Part shown: positions 30,057-38,211 of the stretch, one piece after another
Layout: every line of letters starts with the position of its first letter
Numbering within the stretch: the stretch's first letter is position 1
Assembly: GCF_002095315.1 (NCBI RefSeq)
Contig: NZ_MLFN01000024.1
Location: forward strand, 1-54,182
Length of the DNA: 54,182 nt
Source of the DNA: Pantoea conspicua
Lineage (GTDB): Bacteria > Pseudomonadota > Gammaproteobacteria > Enterobacterales > Enterobacteriaceae
Direction: 5' to 3'
Notes under the pieces: generated by a model
Databases searched by the model: none
Seen by the model: only the letters and a program-made list of their open reading frames with translations
What the model was told of the DNA's origin: nothing
Position numbers and translations under genes: made by a program

Positions 30057-30968
30057 AAGAGAAGTGGTGAGTAAACTTTATTCTTATTATAAATCGGAAC
30101 GTATCTTCTTTGAGTGTTGTACCAATTTCAATGCAATGCCTGATGTGCAGCAATATGTTAAAATATAATGTATATTGTGATAGGGAGAGATTTTTTGTTA
30201 AAGGCCCGGCGGTTTAATAGATATAGGTTTAAAACTTAGTTGTTTATATAAGGCAAGTTATTTTCTTTTATTTGTTAACTGCTTTCGTGGAAATTAATAA
30301 AATCTAAGTCAGCCAGAAAATTCCTGAAGAGTATTTTTCTTACATAGATGTTGGAGACTGTGGTTTTGAGGCACAAGGGAATAGTGGGGTTAGCGACTAA
30401 AGCAGTTGCGCGGCCTGCAACGTGAGCACATGGCAATTGTAGTAGAGTAGGTACAGAAAGCCGCATCACCTTACGTTTCCCGCAGCACGCTGGCCGAATG
30501 GATAGAGCAGAAAAAACGTAACCGTGAATTCTTCAAACGCTTTGATCTCATCAATCAGGACGGGGACCGTATTGCGCTGGATGAAATGGTCAACCGCAGC
30601 GTGTCAGTGCCTGGTCAAATGGGAAAAGGTCGCTAAATTGACCGAAGCGGCAGCGGAGGCTGGTTTTTCTGGCGGAATCGCCGCCCCCCTTGGAGCTCTG
30701 TCAATAACTGTACGGGGCCAGAGTGCCGACGGTTAGAGCTGGAGGGACCAAACGGTGATGAATATGAAAGTGGGCTGTTACTTAAGGGCCGTAGCCTCAA
30801 TGCAGGTGCGAAAATGCGGCTTATCTACCGGAACGGCAGATTGCAGGAAAAACCATTCTGATCTGGCAAGATTCAGATCAAAGCCATTGATACATAAAAA
30901 TAGTTTCAATTCCGACTGGATTTTCTATACTGCATGCATAAACAGTAGTTGTAAGCAGATGAGGGAAC
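30057..30968. other. Degenerate region with a short phage-like reading frame
   Basis: No convincing complete gene. The first 350 bp are AT-rich. An open frame of 61 codons (30451-30636, no good start, stop immediately upstream) encodes a soluble peptide containing 'YVSRSTLAEWIEQKKRNREF' and 'DGDRIALDEM'; it looks like the tail of a decayed gene. I cannot name it. Two other open frames (30524-30736 and 30755-31012) have no coding character I trust. Confidence 0.45.
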
Positions 30969-31157
30969 ATGCAGGACTATCTTTTGGAGTCGGTGAAGCT
31001 TCAGCGTATTGATTTCTTTTTAAAACTTGTTGCTGTCAGTGATTGTAGTGATCAAGAAAAACGCATGGCAATTGAGTGGGTTTCCGAACTCACAGATGAG
31101 TTAATGGCGCGCCTGCGAAAGCATGAATACAGCCTTTTAATGAATCAGGCTGAATGA
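30969..31157 (+). CDS. Small phage-type hypothetical protein
   Basis: 62-residue acidic helical protein (MQDYLLESVKLQRIDFF..., ending NQAE) with a purine-rich GAGGGA site before the ATG. It resembles small proteins of unknown function in P2-like prophages, and a phage-type terminator and cos-like site follow within 175 bp. No domain recognised. Confidence 0.6.
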   Translation: MQDYLLESVKLQRIDFFLKLVAVSDCSDQEKRMAIEWVSELTDELMARLRKHEYSLLMNQAE

Positions 31158-31244
31158 TGAAAGGCCTAACAGAACTATGAGCCGTGAATGCATGACTATG
31201 CTGCATGAAATCGCATGATCCCAAAAGGATCTCTGATGCTCAGG

Positions 31245-31267
31245 CCCGCTAGTCTTGGCGGGTCTTT
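31245..31267 (+). terminator. Phage-type terminator upstream of the cos-like site
   Basis: CCCGC/GCGGG stem (31245-31249, 31258-31262) followed by TCTTT, about 90 bp after the small phage gene. Confidence 0.6.
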
Positions 31268-31312
31268 GTATATGTCATGCACCTGCATGAAAACCGCTGT
31301 ATAAAGCGCGCA

Positions 31313-31331
31313 GGCGTGGCGGGGGTACGAG
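31313..31331. other. P2-type cos-like site
   Basis: The 19-bp sequence GGCGTGGCGGGGGTACGAG agrees with the P2/P4 cohesive end (GGCGAGGCGGGGAAAGCAC, from memory) at 13 of 19 positions, including the GGCGGGG core. It is flanked by GCGCGC runs and lies on the 3' side of the portal gene, where P2 carries cos. Confidence 0.5.
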
Positions 31332-31408
31332 CGCGCGCTATAAGATTTGCTTGTTGATCTTTACTCGTTATTGAGGTTATAAATTAGGATAAATCCGAGG
31401 GGTGCTAC

Positions 31409-31657
31409 ATGAAATTTTTAACCAAAACTATCGCTTTGTTATTAACTATTTCTTGCGCTATTTGGTTGTTTATAAAGCCAGGTTTTGATTCCGGTACCGC
31501 CCTTTTAGCTGCATTAGTTACTCTTGTCGGCTTGTTTATTGCTGACAAAGCCCAATCATCCTTCTTTCAACAAAAAGTTAGTGGCGGATCTACAGGAATT
31601 CAGGCTGGAGGGAATGTGAACATTAACTCAAAAGAAAACAGTAAGGATCAGATATGA
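31409..31657 (+). CDS. Two-helix membrane protein of a prophage cargo cassette
   Basis: 82-residue protein with two membrane helices (about 6-23 and 29-46) and a cytoplasmic-type tail containing 'VSGGSTGIQAGGNVNI'. A very similar motif opens the next gene product, with which it overlaps by four bases (ATGA). GAGG precedes the ATG. The gene is AT-rich compared with the portal gene. No family recognised. Small two-helix proteins coupled to a cytosolic partner occur in phage-defence and toxin systems, but no function can be read from the sequence. Confidence 0.7.
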   Translation: MKFLTKTIALLLTISCAIWLFIKPGFDSGTALLAALVTLVGLFIADKAQSSFFQQKVSGGSTGIQAGGNVNINSKENSKDQI

Positions 31658-32517
31658 GCTTATTTAATGCAGGCACGAGTCAAGAAGTTTCTAATGGCTC
31701 AACAGCAATTCAAGCTCAGGGTGACGTAACCATAACTAATGGTTTGTCGGCACAAGACGTAAAAGTTATATTTGAATTGTTGTTCGAGAATCAGTTCCCA
31801 AAAATACAAGAGATAGCTCGTCAGCAAGCCATACTAAATGGCAATGAATTTCAAGCTAAAGTCATTTCAGATCTGCATAAAAACTCAAAACGCATTATTA
31901 CAGATAAATTTAAAGACCCTGACGTTCAAGCTTTACTAAATGATGCTTTAATCTCCGCTTCTCGCAAGGGGGAGAAGTCGCATCCAGAATTATTGTCTAA
32001 GTTGATTGTTGAGAAAGTCTCTAGTGGAAATTCAGATTTAAAAGACATTGTAATCTCAGAGGCTATCGACGTTATACCGAAACTGACTAAGCAGCAAATA
32101 GCCCTGATGTGTGGTGTATTTATTTTAAAAGACATGCAAATATCTTCCCCTTCAGGCGAGGTTATTTATTTGCTCTCCCGCTTTCATGATAAATTTGAAA
32201 AAACATTTGGTTTAGATTTTAACTTATCTAACACAAACCTAAATCATATAAGCTACACTGGCGCTTGTAATTACAATGATTTTATGGGTATTAATGCTAT
32301 TGATGCTTATCTTGGCAAATACAATAATTTTGGCGCAGCAAACAAAATCGAAGCGCAAGCAAAAGTTAAGGCAGTCGCACCATCCATTCATAATTTCCTT
32401 GAGAGAATTAACACACCAACGATAGGTGGCATCACTTTAACTAGCGTGGGATTAGCAATAGCCATTACGGCTATTAACGAAATTCAACAAATTGAATATT
32501 CAAATTGGATAAGATAA
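31654..32517 (+). CDS. LPO_1073/Vpar_1526-like protein of unknown function
   Basis: 287-residue mainly helical protein beginning with 'EVSNGSTAIQAQGDVTI' (residues 11-27), the same motif as in the upstream membrane protein, and ending with a hydrophobic stretch ('TLTSVGLAIAITAI', about 265-280) that could be a membrane anchor. It resembles proteins annotated LPO_1073/Vpar_1526 family, from memory. AT-rich, convergent with the portal gene, and closed by its own hairpin. Position beside the P2 cos/portal end, next to where P2 carries tin and old, suggests a cargo (moron) gene, perhaps phage exclusion. Confidence 0.7.
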   Translation: MSLFNAGTSQEVSNGSTAIQAQGDVTITNGLSAQDVKVIFELLFENQFPKIQEIARQQAILNGNEFQAKVISDLHKNSKRIITDKFKDPDVQALLNDALISASRKGEKSHPELLSKLIVEKVSSGNSDLKDIVISEAIDVIPKLTKQQIALMCGVFILKDMQISSPSGEVIYLLSRFHDKFEKTFGLDFNLSNTNLNHISYTGACNYNDFMGINAIDAYLGKYNNFGAANKIEAQAKVKAVAPSIHNFLERINTPTIGGITLTSVGLAIAITAINEIQQIEYSNWIR

Positions 32518-32541
32518 AGAGGTATTCCTCTTTATCTTTCT
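32513..32541 (+). terminator. Terminator of the cargo cassette
   Basis: Perfect 10-bp stem GATAAAGAGG/CCTCTTTATC (32513-32522, 32527-32536) with a TATT loop, overlapping the stop codon and followed by TTTCT. Confidence 0.75.
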
Positions 32542-32547
32542 GGGCGC

Positions 32548-33585
32548 TTATATGCCTAAGCTGTAAGATTCAAAACGGATAACATCCTCACCTAGCCGAA
32601 CATTTAACTCTTCAAACCGCTTCTGAAGTGGAATAAGTTCATTACGCACAAACACCTTGCTGGCCTTCTCAATGTCACCAAACCCGCCAGTGTTGTTCGG
32701 GATAATTCCCATCAACTGCGGCGGCACACGATGCACGGCCAGCATGTCGTCGCGGCTCACGTTTTTAATGTTCAGAAACTCATCCTTTGCCGCCACCTCT
32801 GACAGCGGGATGATCTGGATGCCGTCCTTTTTCCCGTTTGGGCTGTACATAAACAGGTTGCGGAAGTTGCCAGGGCCCTTTGCGCTTTTCATGGCACCGC
32901 GGATATTGTCCACGTCCTGCTGGCTCTGCGCCGGATCGGTCATGTACATGATGAAACCCGCATGGCTGCCGTTAAGGTAATACTTGCGGCGGAACAGCGT
33001 GGCCGACTCATTCAGCAGCGCCGACGGGATGGCCGACAGGTAGCCCGGCAGGCCGTAAATCTCCTGATTGATGTCCGGCTCCATCAGGTGAAACACGCTT
33101 CCCTTCGCAAACTCATAAGGCTCCGTGTTAATGCCGTAGTGCGCATACCAGTACGTGTCCAGGTCGAGGCCACGCCGGGTGAACTTCGCCAGCGACGGCT
33201 CCAGCTTCAGCACGTTACCGAGGCGGCTGGTCCGCTTCTCCAGGTAGGCATTACCAAAAATCAGATAGTCCAGCGCAAAGCGGCTGAACGCCTGCTGATT
33301 CAGCAGCGGATGCGGGATAAAGGTACTCGCCAGAATGTTGCACTTCACACTGATGGGTGAGCTGTGATGCACGGCGGCGCGGAACGTGCGCGCCAGCCCG
33401 TCAACGCTCACGGGCGGTTCATACCAGCGATCATTGATAACACACTCCACGTAGTCCAGCAGTTCGCGGCGGTCCAGCACCGGGATCGGGTCGCCAAAGG
33501 TAAACGCCTCCGACGCTGCCCCGCTGGTCATGTTATCCGGCTGCGGCACGGGCTGCGTGCGGGTGCGGTTCCTGCGTTTGCTCAT
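32548..33585 (-). CDS. P2-like phage portal protein (gpQ)
   Basis: 345-residue portal vertex protein, full length compared with P2 gpQ (344). Recognisable stretches are 'ALDYLIFGNAYLEKR', 'RRKYYLNGSHAGFIMYMTD' and 'HRVPPQLMGIIPNNTGGFGD'. It overlaps the terminase fragment by one base, as Q and P are adjacent in P2 (there transcribed divergently from each other; here the remnant P fragment reads in the same direction as Q, so I note the arrangement without further claim). All other head and tail genes are missing, so this is a relic. Confidence 0.9.
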   Translation of the reverse strand: MSKRRNRTRTQPVPQPDNMTSGAASEAFTFGDPIPVLDRRELLDYVECVINDRWYEPPVSVDGLARTFRAAVHHSSPISVKCNILASTFIPHPLLNQQAFSRFALDYLIFGNAYLEKRTSRLGNVLKLEPSLAKFTRRGLDLDTYWYAHYGINTEPYEFAKGSVFHLMEPDINQEIYGLPGYLSAIPSALLNESATLFRRKYYLNGSHAGFIMYMTDPAQSQQDVDNIRGAMKSAKGPGNFRNLFMYSPNGKKDGIQIIPLSEVAAKDEFLNIKNVSRDDMLAVHRVPPQLMGIIPNNTGGFGDIEKASKVFVRNELIPLQKRFEELNVRLGEDVIRFESYSLGI

Positions 33586-33941
33586 CAGTAAATCTCCACA
33601 ATGTTCTGCGTATGTGCCGCCTGTCCCTGCAGCGGCTCGTTTGCCAGTGCGTGCATGGTCGCCCAGGCTAAATCGCCGTGGCTGACTTCTTCGCTGCGGC
33701 TGGTTTCATAGGTCGGACGGTTGCCGCTGGCCGTGGTGGCCTTGCGGATAGACATGAATGACTGCGCGATGTCGAGGTGGCTGGCGTCAAACTCCAGCCG
33801 CCCGCTGGCGATGGTGTCGTAAGCCTTCAGCACCAGGGCGTTTTTGACGTTCGGGTTATAGACAAATTCTTTCACCTGCGGAAAGAAGGCTTTGACGTTT
33901 TCGTAAACGCCCAGCCCGACGCCGGTGGAGTCGATGCCGAT
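33585..33941 (-). pseudogene. P2-like terminase large subunit (gpP), C-terminal fragment
   Basis: Only the last about 118 codons remain: 'GIDSTGVGLGVYENVKAFFP', 'NPNVKNALVLKAYDTI' and 'SEEVSHGDLAWATMHAL', the nuclease-domain end of the P2-type terminase ATPase/nuclease. Upstream of about 33942 similarity stops abruptly and unrelated sequence begins, marking a deletion junction. The ATPase domain is lost, so it cannot package DNA. Confidence 0.85.
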
Positions 33942-34756
33942 ATAGGACCAGAATATGCCCGCACATCAGGCAGTCATAGCGGCACAGGCCAAAGAGCTGA
34001 GTCAGAAATAAACAGCCAGCTGAATGCCCTGAACACCCTGACCCAGACCAGGAGCGCAGCCTGATTTTGCAGAGATGACAGCGCGAACGGGCGATGTGTC
34101 ATCTGACCGGCGAAATATGAAAAGGCGGCTTTGCAGCCTGCCGGGTGTTATCGCGAGGGCTGTAATTACTGGAATGCCGCAGCCAGCTATCGGGAATTAA
34201 AGCGTAACCGCCTGGCTGAGAAGATAGGGAGCCGAAACACTCTGCCCTGGCAGCAAAATTCGGTACTGAAGAATATATAAACTAACGCTTTAATGATCCG
34301 GCTTTTTCATCCTGATTTTCTTATTGTCCTATTTCAGGTATTTATTGAGATTCCCGCCGGTATAGCCGATCAGACAGAAAAATTTCTTCTTAAATATCCC
34401 CTGCGATGCGCTGCTTTTACAATGTTCAACAGTGTGAGCACGGTCAAACCCATCCGAAAAAGATTTTAATATACTAGAATGGTAGAGCGGCTTTGGCAGG
34501 CCGTCGGGAGTGTTAATTTATTGTCTAAAGCAGACAGATAAACGGTTTTGCAACAGGTGAAGAAAGGAAAAACTCTATAAATTCAATTTGTTGAAAGCCG
34601 AATTAGCCCAGGTCTCTATTTAAACCGTTAATATCGAAGGTGATAGGATGTTGTTATTCCAGCAGAGAGCTTTCTCTGGTTTATTGTTCGCGATATTGAT
34701 TATTTCGGCATGAAATTAGTGAAAGAAAGCAATCGGAGTTACCGGAGAGGTAACAG
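33942..34756. other. Prophage debris and upstream region of the GntP permease gene
   Basis: No intact gene. Plus-strand frames at 33950-34064 (ending 'LNALNTLTQTRSAA') and around 34160-34280 (containing 'YWNAAASYRELKRNRLAEKI') look like ends of lost phage genes; I cannot name them. From about 34290 the sequence is AT-rich and non-coding. A GTTACC/GGTAAC inverted repeat (34738-34743, 34749-34754) precedes a short upstream frame; the half-sites resemble GntR operator halves but with a wider gap. Confidence 0.5.
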
Positions 34757-34801
34757 ATGAGTGACCGTAATTGCCAGGGATGTTACAGCGCAAAATTTTA
34801 G
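34757..34801 (+). CDS. Possible 14-residue leader peptide upstream of the permease gene
   Basis: ATG with GGAGAGG 5-12 nt upstream, coding MSDRNCQGCYSAKF and stopping 41 bp before the permease start. Two Cys in 14 residues. The strong ribosome site and the small inverted repeat just before it suggest a translated leader, but short frames of this kind also occur by chance. Confidence 0.3.
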   Translation: MSDRNCQGCYSAKF

Positions 34802-34842
34802 TTTTAAATCACTATAACCCTATCGCTATTTTGAGGCTATTT

Positions 34843-36177
34843 ATGCTACCTTTTTTATCGCTTTTTTGGGTGCTGGCGGGGATCGTTATCCTGGTTGTAC
34901 TTAATCTGAAGTATAAAGTCCATAATATTTTCTCTTTGCTGATTGCCGGCATATTTGTAGCCATTATGGTCGGTATTCCTTTAGGTAAAATCGTAACGGT
35001 TATTCAGCAGGGCATTGGCAGTATTATGGGTCACCTCGCGCTGATTATTATATTTGGTGCGATTATTGGCAAATTCATGACCGAATCCGGGGCCAGTCAG
35101 AAAATTGCCGATACGGTGATACGGCATTGTGGTACCCGCTATCTTTCTATCGGTCTGATGTTTATTGGGGTGATATTTGGTATCGCGATGTTTTATGAAG
35201 TTGCCTTTCTGATTGCCATGCCATTGGTGATGAACATCGCGGTGAAAGCCAACATTCCCTACATGAAACTGGTTATCCCGACGGTGGTGGGCGCGACGAT
35301 GGGACACAGCCTGTTCCCGCCTCAGCCTGGCCCGGTTGCGTTAATAAGCGCGTTCAATGCCGATATCGTCCAGGTCTACCTTTATGGCATGTTGGTGATT
35401 TTGCCAGCCTTATATTGTGCGGGCATCTTATTACCCAGGTTTTTGCCAGGCATTAACCGTATTCCGCTTAACTCGATTATCAAACCGATCGAAGAAATCG
35501 ATCCCCAGCGACTCCCCTCTTTTAAAATCAGTATCCTGATTCCGTTGATTCCGGCCATCCTGATGATTCTCGCTTCCGTGGTAAGACCGCTGGCGGGTGA
35601 AGATTCGATGCTAACTCAGGTATGCAAGTTGTCAGGCAGCGCGGAAATCAGCATGTTACTGGCGACCTTCACGGCGATCTGGTTTCTGGGCATTAAGCGC
35701 GGCATGACGGCTGATGGCATTACGCAGCATGTCTCAAAATCGATTTCTCAGATTGCCAACGTGCTTTTTGTCATCAGCGCCGGCGGTATTCTGAAGCAGG
35801 TGATTATCGATTCTGATGTCGGTGACAGCATCGTTCAGCTGATGAGCCATGTTCCCTTCTCGCCCTTTATTATCGCCTGGTTAATCACTGCCGTTATCCG
35901 CATTCTTACCGGACAGGGCGCGGTTGCCGCCATCACCTCCGCCGGTATTGTCGCGCCGATGATTGGCGCCTTCGATCTCAATCCCGCCTTAATGGTGCTT
36001 GCCGTCGCCTGTGGCAGTAACACCATTACCCTGATGTACGACGGTGGCTTTTTATTGTTTAAAGAGACGTTTGGTATCTCAATGAAAGACACCTTTAAAA
36101 CCTGGGGATTACTGGAGTTAATTAACTCAGTGGTGGGGTTGGGAATGGTGATGCTGATTAGTCAGTTTTTAGGGTAA
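34843..36177 (+). CDS. GntP-family gluconate/sugar-acid permease
   Basis: 444-residue gluconate:H+ symporter family protein with about 12-14 membrane helices; 'GATMGHSLFPPQPGPVALI', 'TGQGAVAAITSAGIVAPMI' and 'VACGSNTITLMYDGGFLLFKE' are conserved GntP/GntT features. The ATG at 34843 has GAGG 6-9 nt upstream; the earlier in-frame ATG at 34771 is less likely. It could import gluconate, a 2-keto acid or similar; substrate cannot be assigned. It stands alone between the prophage relic and yjjJ, without a catabolic gene. Confidence 0.88.
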   Translation: MLPFLSLFWVLAGIVILVVLNLKYKVHNIFSLLIAGIFVAIMVGIPLGKIVTVIQQGIGSIMGHLALIIIFGAIIGKFMTESGASQKIADTVIRHCGTRYLSIGLMFIGVIFGIAMFYEVAFLIAMPLVMNIAVKANIPYMKLVIPTVVGATMGHSLFPPQPGPVALISAFNADIVQVYLYGMLVILPALYCAGILLPRFLPGINRIPLNSIIKPIEEIDPQRLPSFKISILIPLIPAILMILASVVRPLAGEDSMLTQVCKLSGSAEISMLLATFTAIWFLGIKRGMTADGITQHVSKSISQIANVLFVISAGGILKQVIIDSDVGDSIVQLMSHVPFSPFIIAWLITAVIRILTGQGAVAAITSAGIVAPMIGAFDLNPALMVLAVACGSNTITLMYDGGFLLFKETFGISMKDTFKTWGLLELINSVVGLGMVMLISQFLG

Positions 36178-36183
36178 GTGTCG

Positions 36184-36217
36184 GCCCGCTTAGCTGGACC
36201 CTATGGTTTAAGCGGGC
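36184..36217. terminator. Hairpin between convergent permease and yjjJ genes
   Basis: 9-bp stem GCCCGCTTA/TAAGCGGGC (36184-36192, 36209-36217), 16-nt loop, in the 54-bp convergent gap. Confidence 0.65.
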
Positions 36218-36231
36218 AGGTTATCTGATAT

Positions 36232-37536
36232 TTATCCCAGACGGGCGATACGCGAGCTGGCCTCGTCAAGATGATGGCGTAATGCCTCAAGGCATGGGGC
36301 GAAATTGGCGGAGAAACGCCCGCAACGGCTCGCTATAACAAAGCAGTTCTCAGCCAGGCCCAGTGCTTCCTGCCAGATATCCCGGCTGATTACTTCCGGT
36401 AGTGATGCTGGTCGAAGCGCGTTTACGATTGCGCCACCCGCTATGGGAGCGAACCCCATAGGCAGAATATCGTAGGCCGGTGCTAGCTGATACGGGCGAC
36501 CGTGGCTGCTAAAGAACGACAGGTTTCCGTGGTGCATGTCGGTATTGCCAATTAGCATTCCAAATGCCCAGAGCCGGGCAGTACCCGCTGCGGCATCAGG
36601 ATGGACATGCCCTTGCTTCACAAGGCTGTTAACCAGAACAGGCCAGGGGGCGCTGGCATTGCCGACAAATTCTGCCTCAAGTGCCCGCAGTGAGAAGATG
36701 CCAATACGTCCCAGTTTGCCAACGCGGTCGAATCGGGGGATCTCCAGGAATCGCTGACCACCAAAATCATATACCTCAGTCTCCACACCGAGCACCCTCA
36801 ATGCCAGGTGCTCGGCTAGCAGGAGGTCGCGCCAACGTTCGCTAATCGGATTATCGTCCGGGGCTGAGAATTTCACTAAGACGTGACCGCGTTCTGTATA
36901 AGTGCAAAATTTCGGCTGTTCCCCGCCTGCAGATGATCCCGGTGCTTCACCGGCTCCAGCCGCTATTGCCAAAGCGGGGTAGGCTGTGGCGCGCTCAACG
37001 GGGATGGGTTCCGGCATTTCAAGGAAACGTTCCCGAGCCTGCTCTCCTATCAGCAGGTTGCCGATAGCATCATGGCCCTGTGCAAGCAATGCCCTGACGA
37101 CATCCTGGTCTGCCCATTGTTCTGGATTCGCTGGCAGACCGAGAGCGGTCGCATAGGCTGATGCGTAGGCTCGCCCGAGATACCCTTGTGGACGCATATC
37201 AAACAGCCACCACGGCAGCCCGTCACTATGAAGACTTATTTTGTCGGTCTGTACCATGACAAATCCCTCAGGATGAACCGGAATCAGCTCGCCAAGGGGT
37301 CTGATGCGCCCTTCATCAGTGATGCGGTAAATGGGGGCAGATCGAAATCCGCGATAAACATCGCGCAGAACGTACTGAATAGATGGACCCGCTCCAATCC
37401 GAACAATGTCATCGCCCATATCTCTTATTGCGCGGGAGAGTGTTGGCTGGCTAATACCCATTATTTCAATCAGTTGCCGAGTTTGTGTTGGGCCATGGCT
37501 GAGTAATCGGCGTATCGTTTCAGAGCGAGTGGGCAT
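36232..37536 (-). CDS. yjjJ: HipA-type toxin YjjJ (HipH)
   Basis: 434-residue HipA-family protein with an N-terminal DNA-binding domain (residues 1-50; 'TQTRQLIEIMGISQPTLSRAI') fused to the kinase-like HipA fold. The catalytic-loop motif GNTDMHHGN is at 330-338 and 'PAYDILP' follows, both intact. E. coli YjjJ/HipH is a growth-inhibiting protein counteracted by HipB. No hipB-like antitoxin gene sits beside it, as in E. coli. Start MPTRSE at 37536 is chosen; the frame continues to 37749 without family similarity. Three direct repeats lie 18-51 bp upstream. Confidence 0.88.
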   Translation of the reverse strand: MPTRSETIRRLLSHGPTQTRQLIEIMGISQPTLSRAIRDMGDDIVRIGAGPSIQYVLRDVYRGFRSAPIYRITDEGRIRPLGELIPVHPEGFVMVQTDKISLHSDGLPWWLFDMRPQGYLGRAYASAYATALGLPANPEQWADQDVVRALLAQGHDAIGNLLIGEQARERFLEMPEPIPVERATAYPALAIAAGAGEAPGSSAGGEQPKFCTYTERGHVLVKFSAPDDNPISERWRDLLLAEHLALRVLGVETEVYDFGGQRFLEIPRFDRVGKLGRIGIFSLRALEAEFVGNASAPWPVLVNSLVKQGHVHPDAAAGTARLWAFGMLIGNTDMHHGNLSFFSSHGRPYQLAPAYDILPMGFAPIAGGAIVNALRPASLPEVISRDIWQEALGLAENCFVIASRCGRFSANFAPCLEALRHHLDEASSRIARLG

Positions 37537-37553
37537 AAAGTTGAATCGCTTTT

Positions 37554-37587
37554 TGAATAGATAAGTGAATAGATAGATGAATGTATA
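37554..37587. repeat. Three 12-bp-spaced direct repeats before yjjJ
   Basis: TGAATAGATA at 37554-37563 and 37566-37575 and the variant TGAATGTATA at 37578-37587, each starting exactly 12 bp after the last. The placement at the promoter side of a gene whose product has an N-terminal HTH suggests an autoregulatory operator array. Confidence 0.6.
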
Positions 37588-37784
37588 CCCTATCACTTCT
37601 TCTACAATCCGTCCCTCCAGAGGGGCATAGTCCCACGTCCTGATCGGGGACTCATTAGTGCAATCCGGATAATTAAATTCAACCCTATCCATGGCAGGGC
37701 GGTCATGTAAGTATCCCGCATAATCGTGCCATTCACATTTAGAGATCATCCGGCATAATCAATCTGCCAACGAAGGAGATCGCT

Positions 37785-37889
37785 ATGCGTAAAGTCCGTT
37801 TTACTGAGCATCAGATCATCGCTGTGATTAAGTCGGGTGAAGCAGGATGAACTGTTAAAGATGTCTGCCGGGAGGCCGGTATTTCTTAA
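37785..37889 (+). mobile_element. IS3-family OrfA remnant
   Basis: N-terminal HTH of an IS3-type transposase OrfA: MRKVRFTEHQIIAVIKSGEAG, then TGA at 37848-37850 in place of the usual Arg codon, then TVKDVCREAGIS and a stop. AAGGAG precedes the ATG. Everything after about 35 codons is missing, so it is a dead scrap. Confidence 0.8.
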
Positions 37890-38115
37890 TTGTAGTGGTC
37901 AATAAAAATTGGCCAGCTGCGCCAGAGCATTGCCGGGACGCGCCACTGCTGGCTTTCTGTCAGAGTTAGCCAACTGAAAAGAGTAAAAAGAATTTCAGTT
38001 TTTTCAGTGGAAAGGATCTATAGAGGATCTAATGAAAAACACAACTACCAGAGAAGTAATGGGGTTTTGTATTTTATGTGAGTCCGGAAGATCAAATTAT
38101 GCGAGGGAAAACAAT
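37890..38115. other. Intergenic region between the IS scrap and the hcp-2 terminator
   Basis: No secure gene. A 35-codon frame at 38032-38139 (with a CILC pair and GAGG before the ATG) is possible but overlaps the hcp-2 terminator, so I do not call it. The segment starting TGTAGTGGTCAAT at 37893 looks like an insertion-sequence end. Confidence 0.35.
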
Positions 38116-38117
38116 AA

Positions 38118-38149
38118 AGAAAAACCCGCAGAGTCTTAGCTGGTGCGGG
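38118..38149 (-). terminator. Terminator of the hcp-2 operon
   Basis: CCCGCA/TGCGGG stem (38125-38130, 38144-38149) followed on the minus strand by TTTTTCTTTATT. Sits 62 bp after the hcp-2 stop. Confidence 0.82.
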
Positions 38150-38211
38150 TTTCAGCAGAGATTAACTGTTTTAAAAATCTGAAAACTGTTTCGCAGGGAT
38201 ATCCCCTTTCG

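Noticed and set aside
30275..31012. Short frames at 30275-30469 (-), 30524-30736 (+) and 30755-31012 (+).
   Set aside because: Low-complexity or frame-shadow peptides in decayed prophage sequence; only the 61-codon frame at 30451 looks like former coding sequence.
38032..38139. 35-codon plus-strand frame with a CILC pair before the hcp-2 terminator.
   Set aside because: Overlaps the terminator stem, no homology recalled, and lies in insertion-sequence debris.
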